Shown here piece by piece: positions 37,001-49,000 of a stretch of 64,000 nt of DNA. Every line of letters starts with the position of its first letter. Position 1 is the stretch's first letter. A program made the position numbers and the translations under genes. The stretch is from Protonemura montana (taxonomy: Eukaryota > Arthropoda > Insecta > Plecoptera > Nemouridae), in assembly GCA_947568835.1 (NCBI GenBank), contig OX387603.1, positions 24,452,651-24,516,650 on the forward strand, written 5' to 3'. The notes below the pieces were generated by a model. That model ran no database searches and was not told the origin of the DNA. It saw nothing but the letters and a program-made list of their open reading frames with translations.

Positions 37001-40000
37001 CCCCAGAATCTGCCTTTGCTACCTACCCAGAAATTTCCTTTGACAATGCAATCGATTTGTCGGGACATCCGGAGCGCTTCGGGGGTCCGGCCGCCTTTCG
37101 ACGCAGGGTCTTGCTGCTGCACACATGGCATATTAATCAAATCGAGACCAGCCGTTTATCGCCCGAGAAGTTGGCGTCGAATAAGTCACGGGTGCTGCCG
37201 TCGAATGTCTCTTGTTGGTCGGGTCATCCTATACGAGGTGTCACGTACCGTGCACAAGAGGGTCACTCTGCCCGTGTAGCGGGATTGAACGGAGCTCGGC
37301 TCGAACAGGAGGTGCCCAAATCGCACGCTAATAACGTCTCATTTCGGAAGAAAGGCAGTCACGAAGCGTCCTTTGCATAATTTAACTTAATTGTCACCGA
37401 ATGATTTGTGGCTGCTTCTGGACAGGCGAGTGCCGCACATATTTGTCGGTATTTGCCTGAGAGGTGCATGGGCACGAAGAAGACAGCATCCATGTGGACA
37501 TCGTGATGTTTTGATGCGCTGGTCACTCGCCTTTAAGAATGACCTCAGCACACAGCCGAAAGGTGGGTGTGGGAAAAACTGCTAATGGCTATTAAATCAC
37601 CTGTCAAATATTGTATTGGAAACACTTTGGCCTCTTGTCAGAGTGTGATTGATCAGGAGAATCTTCGCGTCCAGCCGAGCCAAGTGATTTATGATTATCG
37701 ATCGCCGCGCCGATCGTGGACAACTAATTAAAACGATGACGCTATTGGTCTTGCAACCCGATCTCGGCGCAGGAATTAAAACGCAAAACGATATTGTCTT
37801 TAATTAACGAAGCATTTCGGTGCCGTCTGGCGGCGCGCTAATGCACGTCTTATTGAATTACGATTGTTTTAACATTGAATTACACGCGAGGTTTGGAGGA
37901 CCGAGAAAAAAATTGGGCACGACGCGTGTTTGGAGATTTGATTTTGGAGAAGGGTCAATAGACGACCTAAGCAAGTCGACCCATCTTTCCGAGTGTTGGG
38001 TTTGATCAACAGTTTGAAAGTAAGGTGAAAAAAAAGCGAAAGACAGACAAATTGCAAAAGGTTTTGAAAGATGACCACCAGCACGTTGAGATCAGAGGGA
38101 TCATTCTCGGTATTGTGCCCATCCAAAAATTCCCAGCGACCAACGACGAGGTCCCCGAATCGAGGTAGACTCGTGGCCATGCAGGATAGTGAGTGCAAGT
38201 AGAGCACGGTTTACCTTGGCGACGCTTTGGGCTTGGGCGTTGACGAAACGGGTCCCGTCGCGACGCCGCCGCGGGCCTCGACGCATACGGCCGTGCGTAC
38301 GATGAGATCCTTGCACGCTCGTTGCAGCCCACGCAGTTCCTTCTCAGTTTGCTCGATGCGCTGCACGGGACAAGGAAGACCGAGGTCAGACTGGCGCACG
38401 GGGGCAATCGAAACTGGGCATAGGGGTTCGGAATACACCAAAATTCTGGGACAGACCAATGGTAGTTTGTGATATTTACTATTCCTTACATGATCCAAGT
38501 GAAGTATGGTGTGACCTGATTTCATCAAATGTGTTGTATTTGAAAACACCCTGTTCTAGACTCAAAACTCCAGACAGGGGAGGGGGGAGGAGGTCTGTAA
38601 CACCAAGCTATCTGTATTTATTACAGAGAAGTAAATATAACCCAGATATTACAAACAAAAATTCTGCTATCTCATTCCCAGATGTTCCAGTGTTCTCCAC
38701 CTCTCTGTCCATGCCGAACGAAATCAAGCGCAGATGGCGCCACTCACCACGGCCATGTTGAGAAGCACTGCACTCCCTGGCGCCAGCACCGTCTCTAGAT
38801 GGCGTGCCAGACGTCGCAGCGCGTCCAAGCGTCGCTCGCGTTCGCTCAGTTCCTGCTCGGAGCCCTCGTCAGATATGCCGCTGTCGCTCAGCGATCCCTC
38901 GGTGCTCAGCGTGGACGTCAGTCCCAAGGGGGTCACCGTCGTGCCCGTCGCACTGTCGGACAACAGCGTCGCGCTCTGTGGACAAAGGGAGGAGGTGATT
39001 AGGAACAATATCGCGGTGCCAGGAGAAGCGTCGCCGGAAACCGGGACCAGGAGTCACGGCAATTATCGCCGCAAAGGGAACATGCCGTCGCATATAAGAA
39101 TGTAAGGGAAGTGCCTTTGGGGGAGGACCCGCAGGAAAGAGACCCAGCGTCGTCATCGCTGAGAAGCAAAATGTCGTGTGCTGGCAGGGACAGGACGGCA
39201 TTTTTTCGATACCCATCCAATTATGAGAAGGCTGGCATTGACGCAACGTCTGATGCAGACTTGTGGGTACTTGGAGTGACTGAACACGGACAAGTGGGTG
39301 CGCCACATACGAACCCACGCCGGGGTCAGCGCTAGAGGACGCCGTGCGTGGAGAAACACAGCGACGTCGACGGCCGGGGCCGGCACTAGGCGCCCGAAAC
39401 GAGCGAGGGTGAGGACCAGGGAGCCCGTTAATCGGGCCCGTCTCATCGCGGCTTCCGGTCACGTCGCCCGAACAGAGATAACCCCCCAACCTCGCCCCGT
39501 CGTGGAGTTTGGAATCAGTGGAAAAATACAAATTTAATATCGCGTGGTTTTCGGGGGAGAATTACACCCGCCGCTCGGGCCTTCGTTTGGTTTCGGGAGG
39601 TTGCCTGCCTATCTGCATCCATAATATGTGGCGCAGCTCGGGCGTCGGCTGCGTACGGTGACTGCGCCGACTCCAGTCGGATTTGCGGTCCTTTCTGGCG
39701 AAATTCGTTCTTGCAAATAACTGTGAAGGGAATTATTTGAATTGGATGAGTCGATCGAAGTCTGCGCAGTCCTTTTTGCAAAAAAACGAGGTTCTTTTTT
39801 TTTAAATAAAGGGAGTTTCATATTAAAGGGGGTTTAATCATTTCTTCATGGCCTGTTATTTTCTTCGGTGCCACTCGGAGTTTCCCTAAAAACACATTTC
39901 GCGAACACGTTCTTAAAAGCGGAATCAATCGTCAGCAGTTCCAGCAACAGGAATCACTCCTGTCTCATGTTTGGACCAAGAAGCAGCCGCAGTTCCCCAC

Positions 40001-43000
40001 ATGTTCTGCGATTCTGTTGATTGTTTTCACTTTTATCGACGCGGTCGCTGGTTGGGATGCCGATCGCCTCCTCGAGAACACTACTAACATTTCTGTAAAC
40101 CTCGCCCGGGACACGCCGGGGGCTTGGAGGGTTGGGTGGAAGCCGATTGGTATGCGGCGCGGCGCCTTTCATTATTGGCCGGCCCGTTCTCCGGCGTCGC
40201 TACCGCACGCGTAGGGGCTCTTCCAGGACCCCAGTCTCCAGTCCGCGCTCTCCGTCCGCGCCGGGATCGCGTTTCGCACTCTCTTAGCGAGCACCGCCGT
40301 CAGGATGCCGGCACGCAAATCGCAGGTGACAGCTCGAATAATTGACCACTTTACCTCGCGCCGAATGTTTCGTTTATACACGAAACTGTTTCAAAATTTT
40401 AGGGCATTTAATTGAATTACTTCCGCGCCAGTGCATGGGCGAATCGAGCGCCCCGTGCCGGAGAAAAACCCACTTTAAGCGACTGCATCTCATGAAATAA
40501 GTGCCCATTCCAATGACGAACGGCCAATAAAATCTTTACTCCAAAGTGCACACATTTAATTTAAAAAGAAAAACAATCGTGCGCTCTCTTCCTTGGCCGT
40601 GCACGATTGACGCATACCTCTGCACAACGCAAATCGCGCCATTAGGTACGTTCGCTATGCTCGATTAACCCGGCCTCTTGTCCCGTGCTAGTCCCGCGCT
40701 GGTCTTGTGCATCACGCGGTGCCGAGGCTGCTCCTGCGAGGCGCCGCGATGCAACGCTCCAGACAGATCGGCGCCCGTTACTTTATATGCAAATCCCGGA
40801 CGCCGCGACGCTCGCTAGGAAATGGGGCCGACGCCGAGAGCAAGGAAATAAACGTTCTCAATCTACTCCATGCCCTCGCAGACTAATAAATCATCAGCAT
40901 TACACACACACACACACAGACAGACTACTCCTGTCTAATAATCCACGTTATAATTTGGTCGAGGCGGGGTGACACACGAATCGTGTGTTCCGGGGACGGC
41001 ATATGCCCCGACATTCCTGTGAATGTGCATATAGTGCATGGAGCAATGAGGTACGACTCCCTGGGGAGGCTTGTAGTGAATCCTTCTATGCGGTCGGTAA
41101 GAAACTGCAAGAGTTCGCGGCTACTCTGTGCAAAGAGAAAGGCCGAAAAAGGCGGATGGGGCCTAAAAACAAAGCCCATAAAATTGACGAAGAACACTTT
41201 AACGGGCCTCATAAGTTAAAATCAACCCATTCACTGGAGCTTAATCGCTGTGTTCCACATGACTTCAACACCGCTAGCCTAACTCTTCATGGGGATAGGT
41301 GTATAAGGTAGTTTCAGATGACTTGGAAGTCCCAGGAAAGAGGGGGAGGTTGTAATTAGCTGAGGCTAAAGATCCCGTGGAACACAAGCACAGAGGGAAC
41401 ATACTTGGTCCAAGTCATCAAAGGATCTAGCCATTGTGTCGACATGCAGACGTCGTTTTTACCTGGGAGAGGGCGTCGTGGCGTGCGTGGTGTTCCCGCT
41501 TCTCGGACAACACTTTAGCGACGTCGCGTACAGAGGTGGCCACGTCGGCTGTGACTGCGCCCGCTTGCAGTTCCGTGTCTAGCATGTGAAGAGTGCGTTG
41601 GTCAGCGCGTAGAGCCAGTTGCAACTCGCTGAAGTGCGACTCGAACTGCTGCAGGCTTGCAGAGACGCTCTGTAGGTGCGTCAATCGCAGGGACACGCTG
41701 CGAAACAGGGAGAAAAGATGCGTTTAAAATAGGGTCAGGTGTTCTCAAACGATCACCCATCAAGTACTGACAACGTAGCTAAACTTCGGCGACCTCACGA
41801 AAACTGGTGTAACCAACAAGGTAACCCATTCGGAATGATTTCCTGGTGTTATGTAATATGGGCACCCAGGTCTTCAGGAATGAAGACTATCTTTAAAAAA
41901 AGCTTCCCCTTTCTTTAGTCAGATAATATGGATCCACAAGCCTGTCACTACAGTATGCTCGATGGAAAGCATACACCAGGCAGATACGGTCAAAGAGTCA
42001 ACAACGCAATAAGAAAAGTGTTGGCAAACCAAACGCGATCTTGAAAAGTCATACGCCATGAAATTACGCCCAAATACAGACACCACTTAAGAGAATCGAT
42101 GTTTTTCTTGTACTCGGCATGGTTTGGACAAATAAGAAATGAGCCGGTGCCATAAAGTGGTGTACATGTTCGGCGCACAGGTATCCGTACAATCCGACCG
42201 TCTGAGATGCCAACTAGGGTATAAGTGCTCTCCCAGCGCTCTCGTCGCAAGAGAGTCTGCGTAATTCGGCGTCCACAAAGCCAACACACTTATTGTCTCC
42301 ACGCCGCCTCGAACACTGGCGGTCAACCAGCTTATTGATTAATCCAATAATCTCGGAGGAATAACAACCCGTTTCTTGCACACCGGCAAACGTGACCGGA
42401 GGCCAGCGGTCAACATTGACCCTAAAGTGCGCCGAGACCCCGTTAGGGTTGGCGGCATCCGCCCGGACACGTGTCCCAAGCCTACGGGCGGATGACCACT
42501 ATCTTACGGGCAGGATCAAGATGCCCGCCATCTGCATATCAGATTACGGCTAACGGTCTACGTTTATTGCAAGGGTGCAAGGGGACGTAGTTTGACCAGC
42601 AAGGCGGCTTATCTACAAGGAAACACGGCCAAGACTGCTTGCTAAGATCACACAGCTCTTAGAATCTTATCCATTCTTGGGATACACACAAACGCACGAA
42701 GATCGCAAATAAATTAGTTTCGGTGTCTTACTGAAATACGCCCCCGAGGACTGCAAGCCGAATCGCAACCCTTGAAAATTTTAAACCACTCGAGAACAAC
42801 TTGAATAAAATTTGGCCGGCAACTACTAAATTATTAGCACCGTCGCATCGCACCGCTTCCCGGCGTCGGCGTGAAGACGTTGGCACATGCTCGGACATAA
42901 AAACATGCAAGGCGTGAAGCAAACAGGTCACTCTCATGATTGCAACCCTCCAGTCTCCACCTACGCCCGAGGCCGGCCGGGCGGGAACGCGCCGAGAAAT

Positions 43001-46000
43001 AATTCATCACTTTCGTTGGCGGCGACCCCTCCGGCCATACTGATGATGCAGCGAGGGAGGCTCGAGATCGGCCAGAGCTAATGCCGGGCAACGGGAGGTC
43101 GGAGGGTGACATCATGACATGCGAGATAGGAGAGCAGAATTAGCAGCAGCGGTCAAGTAAAGACATTTTAATGCGAAAAAAAACTCTGATATTGGAGATC
43201 GAGGGGAAGTAAAAATTAATATGTTTTCCTAGGATGACATATTAATGGTTCACCGATGTTGGCTTAAACTGTCGTGTACGCGGTCTTAGGGTTCGAAGAA
43301 GGAATTACATCTAAAAATCTTGCTATTGGGGGGTAAATTGTTGCCCAAAATAGAAAAAAAAATGCACACTAAAAAAGTCGCTGAAATTGCTTAGAGTTTG
43401 CAAGGAGACGAAGCATGGTGTACTGACCTGTGGTAGGTTTCGTCCCAGACGCGGTAGAGATCGGCGACGTCATCCTTTAGGACCACCCCAGGATGTCCGC
43501 TGTCGGTGAGGAACCTGTGCACGGCCACGTTCATGTCCAGAAGCCTGCCCTGGCGTTCGCGAAGTCCCGACAGCTCAGACTGGAAGCAAAAGAACAGCCG
43601 TGTCAACTTAACAGATTCAAGTTAAGTCAAGTTATTCAAGTTAGGTTAGCGAATAACGGTCTGTTAATGACTTGATCGCAGTTTGCAACCCGCCCTTCGA
43701 TGTTTGTTCAAAAACAAATTTTCCCTCGCAATGCCATATAATAAACGCGCGCCGAGAGAGTTTAAGTATTCTGCGGCAACGTCGGCGTCGGACCCACATA
43801 GGAGGCCATTCCTAAGCGTATTTCTCCCCGATGACCGTCCGCGATGACCCCTCCCCCACCCTACCCCTCGACACCCACGGTGTTTATTCCGAAGCGGTTC
43901 AACTTTTACTACCCTCTCGTCGGCCACCGACTGCCCCCGCCGCCAGCCACGAGGGCGTTAGTCGACCACCACTTCGCGCGGCGTCGGATGATTCAATTTC
44001 ACGTTTTACAGCTCGCCGTTTTTGATCACCGCGCTCGCGCCAAGCGAATGCCGTTGCGAATATCTAAGAAACTGCGGCATTGTGGAAAGCGTTTGGGTTT
44101 CTCGGGCCGAGCGGCGGTCACGTCGCCGTCATCGCCGTACAGGGAGCGCCCGAAATGTCCACACATGCCCAGAGTCCCCACGGGCACGTCGGCGCTGGAT
44201 AATGCATGGACAAGTGCGCCATCAAAGTCCGACCGCCAAGATATACCGACCACTCGCCCAACACTCGGCCAAATAAGAATGATAAATATAGGATACGCCA
44301 ATATAGTGGATGGACAGCGCTCTTTTACGACCTTCGTCGCGGACCAGAGGGTCCGGTGCATTTCACGTGGACATGGAAAGTTGGGAGAATTATTTTTGAA
44401 AGTCAATTATTCACGGCAGGACTTGAATGCGATCAACGCGCCGCCGTGTTTGGAGGTAGAAATCGTTAATGACCCATCGATGAACAAATTACTGCAATTC
44501 CTCGAATGCCCGATCGTTACCGATGTGATCAAAGTTGGTGGACGAGAAAATCATCAAATTCATTTCGCGTTGCATCTGCAAGCGGAACAGCACGGCGCGC
44601 TAATTTACCAAATCCCGTTCAACTGCGAATTCCATCTCACTTGCCGGGTTTTATGACATTCAAAATGAATTTGAATATTTCCAACGCCTTGTCGAACGAG
44701 ATCCCACCGAATGCGCGACAATCCCGCGCGCTCAGTACGTGCTATTGAAATGCAGCATCGCCCCCGACCACTGCTCCGGAAACTGAATATTCCACGGCAG
44801 AATGTTTCACTCTTCCATATTCCGACGCGGGGGCGAAACACCAGCCTCCCGCCGCCGACATCGACCATTCGCATCAGAGCTGCATAATATTGCATTGAAA
44901 ATCCGCAGCCGCCGTCGCGATTTGGTATTCAGCGCATGCATCGAACGGGGTCTCGCATTGCCGGGCGCAAAGCGCATTCTGTTTCTAATTCAATTTGCAA
45001 TCAACAGCCAATCAATCGGCTCGGATTCGTCGAGGACTTGCGGCCCGGCGTAGGCACACAGGCACGGTCGCTCGACTCTCTCGACAAAACGACAGCACAA
45101 CGCCGACGTCTCTCCGACAGACGACGAGAAAAACTTGCACCGAGCAAAAACGCACTGCATTGAATCGGAGACGTCGAATCCGAGCAGATGTCGAATTCAG
45201 CATTAACATACTGGACCGATTCAAATGCAGTGCATGGTGCGCCGGCCTCCGTTGTGCAGACAATGCATTCGGTGGCTAATAGGCCAGTCTGGACGCACGA
45301 TGTACCGCTAATTGCCCCCCCGACGATGATGGCCGACGTTGCAAAGTGATGCGGAAAAGAAAACTCCGTGCCGAGAGTCGGCAAAATCCGTGCCGCTCTG
45401 TAAGTGGTCATTGTTACAAGGTCGCTACCGCGAAAATACAAAGCGTCAACGCCGAGTTGCTCTATAAAGTTAATGGCCCATAGACATGCGTACAAGTTTA
45501 ACGAGAAAGCAATTAACATTTCAGGGAAGCAACCAGATGGAAAAATATGACAAGCATTAAGAGCCATGAGCAATCTTTGTGTATTTTACGGTTTGCAGTG
45601 AAACCGATGGCAATTAAATTTCCAGTTCGCGAAACGCAATGACGAACGCGAGGAATGTCAGGGCACCGAGTTCAAATCCTGGGATGACACGAGTCGTATT
45701 TTTCGGGGGAGTTCGTAAGTACGACTACTAGAGGCACTTGCGGCCATCTAGCGGCACTCGACTCAACTACAAGTTGAAGCTTTCGCCGCACTCCTTGCGC
45801 GGCGCTACCGTACGAGCGCTTTCTTGACGCGACAGCCTGAGGGTGTATCGTACCTACTTGGTGATGCCACCCTCTTAAAACAATGTTTTCTTTTTTACAA
45901 TAAGTCGCTAGAAGAAAGAGGTACCGCTACTTTACAGTTCGGCAAATAAGGGCACTTTATTATTATGAACACTACTACTGTCTCAAAAAGTGATGCCCAA

Positions 46001-49000
46001 ACGGGGACTCGAAACGCGATCTCAAATTTTCGAGCTGGTAGTAGTGTTCATAATAATAAAATACCCCGCGCATTGCAGACGTTTGCAATTTAAACCATTT
46101 TTTGAAATACATAAGGGTACTTGTCTTTAGCCACGGTACTATTCTCAACCCCAATTAATCTCAGACTGGAAGTTGGCCAGTCAGTTTCACCTTATTCTTC
46201 GTTGTTCCATAACAGCCAATGCTAACCTTAGTCCTGTAAGACTATACTGGACTTCTTCTTGGAGTTTTGATTCCTGTTCAGTAATTTTCTGTTTAAATAA
46301 GAGAAATAATATGGCGCCTGCTACTAGATAAGAACCCAAATAAGTATCTGAATCAGGTCTCTGTACAGTTTCAATGTACATGCCATTCCAAAGCCTAGAT
46401 TCAAGAGTCTATGGCTTGCTTATCCCTCTACACCATTGAAGATACCCAACATAGGAATGGCACCCCAAAGAGCAGTATTTCAGCCTACCTTGATTTGGTT
46501 GATGGTGTTCTCGAGATGATCGCGATCCTGCATGTCCGTCTCGATGCCGTCAGAGCGTGCCGCGAGGTCGAGCAGTTCGTCCTTCAGCATGACCATCTCC
46601 TTCTGCAGGGCGCGCACCCTCTGGAGGTCCTCCGTCTTCACCTGCAGCAGCTCCCAGCGCTCCACCAGACCTGCCCAGGGGATAGGAACGATTTCATCAA
46701 CACGGGCACACATGGCTCATTCCAGGAACACTGCGACGAAAACTAAGAACACTGTTGAACCACTTTCCCACGCTTCTTAAGCAATTTCTTTGAAAATAAC
46801 CACTCAAAACCACGTGAAAATATGAAATTTACAATTTGCGGAACGTCGCCGCAGATACGTTTTAACCACTCATTAAAGCCGCGTATCTTTGAGTTTCTGT
46901 CGGTGAAAACGCTTGTTTCTTTAACGAGGTCCCCGACAGACTGTCTGCTCACACACCACGACACGAAGCGGGGGTTGACGAACCCGACGAAGCCCGTACA
47001 ATGCAATCACTGCGTCGATAATCAGACCGAGGTCGAAAGGTCGCGAAAGCCCCCAAAAGCTACCTGCCAATCGTTTGGTACGGAAGCCACCAGCATTGCT
47101 GCACTCACCACGAACGCTGCCCTTCAACATGATGTCTCAAAGTGATGGGAGAGTTCGATAAAATCATACCTTATATAAATTAACACCGTGTCGACGACGT
47201 CTTCCTTCCCCGCCCACCCCACCCTGCCGTCGATTGACTACAATTAATTGATCACTTCCCCGGAGCGAGGCGTCGAATTTCTTGCGCCGCGAAAGCACAC
47301 GGGCTTTCAAGGCCAAGACGCTAACAAGCCGGTAAAAGCGAGTAAAAGTTTCAAACGAAATTACCGCTAATTAAATATTTTGATGTGCATAATGTGTAGT
47401 AATTACATTCAATTTACCAGTGACTATAAGTGTCCCAAGTGAATGCAAGAAAACATGAGTTGTAAATATGAAAATATTTGTTATATTATATGCGGGTCAT
47501 CGATGTCATTGCCACACAAAGGCAGGTAGATAATTGCTGTGATGATTGTCATTAATCACAATATAAGCGTAAGCGGCGAAGGTTCTGGGTTCGATCAAGT
47601 TCAAGACCAGTTAATGCTGCGCCCTTTTTTGCGTGCATACGAGGAGAATTACTTGCGCTTGTGAGTTGCAATCTTACTGCAGTTGCAACAGCACATTTAC
47701 CCGACAAATGACCTGTCATTATGTTCACTATTTGTAAAGTTTAGTTATTACAGTCAGCCGAGTGCGGCTCAGGGATTATGTGCATTTCATGACAATCCGT
47801 TCTCATGACGTAAGCTAGCGCAATTGTGTAAGTTTCAATCCGTGGCTTCAAGTGATATATTCACTTGAATTCAGCTGTCAAAATCAAAAACGCCTTCTTA
47901 GGGCCTAGAAGTCTTCGAGTATCTTCCTGGTGGCTGTTTCGCACGAGCAGAATTGAGGGCGAAAGTTCCCTGATATCTCGTTATACTCGTCAAACGGCGC
48001 TGTCCTCGCGGCAAAAAGAAGTCATTAACCCAATAAACTCTGCTTATGAGTATCGTTCACAGATGCATGACCTCAATTGCAACTGCACTTTAGCCAGCAA
48101 ATAGTTTACCTTGGCCGCGCGGCCTGCGTTCGCGAAGAAACTTGAAAAGTAAGAATAATTTTCTAAAACAATCAACCTACACACTTCTAAGTACTGACTC
48201 ACTGCAACAATTCATCTCTTGATATGGTGGTAACTTCGAGATATTTGACTTTGCAGTGCAATTGTCATAAATTACTCTCTGTAGATTGCGATAAAGCGCT
48301 TTGAAATGAAATTAACAGAGCATTAACAAAGCGGTTTAAGTGGCACCATAAAAGTGGCAACGCTTATAAAGAGATGGGTGGTTCTCGGGAGTTAACACGG
48401 CGGAAAATGATTGATGTGCCCGCCTTGATCGCATTTGTTTAGCAATCAATTGAGGTGCCAATTCCGCTCGTTTCCAAGCCAATTGAAACGTGTCAAACCG
48501 ATTCGATCACCCGCCAAATTGTATCATTGTTATGCCATCGGACTGGCACACGGCTATATTTGAGTAGGCGATGCTGCTGCGGTCCAAATGAACAGCCTTC
48601 CTTTCTAAATATAGGCAACCACACGATGACGCAACCCTAATGGGCGAACCTGTGTAAATCTGGCCACCGTCACTTGTGAAAATATCAACACATGTGCTAG
48701 CACAATCGCAATTGCGGTACATCAGCGTTGCTGCTATCTTCGGCTATGAATGCCTCGTGTATCACTGATGCTAAAATATATCGGTCGCGATAAAAAAAAT
48801 AAAACAATGGATATGTAAGGAAGGTTAATGAATAACAAAGCCATACATTCTTTAGCATGGCTTCTGACTGCTGGAATTTAATCTTTCACGTGACATTACT
48901 TAATCGTGATATTACTTAATCGTGATATAGTTTATTCAGGCGTGTGGATGCAGCTTAGTAAAGATAGCCTTTCCTTGCTCTACGATAGCCCTTTCTAGCT

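Noticed and set aside
38869-39531. Minus-strand 220-codon frame overlapping klar exon H
   Set aside because: It uses a different frame from the spliced exon, crosses the exon's acceptor, and has no family content.
47564-47612. B-box-like GGTTCGATCAA, possible tRNA SINE remnant
   Set aside because: There is no A box at proper distance, and the T stem does not close. A chance B-box word is likely. The same applies to GAGTTCAAATCC near 45670.
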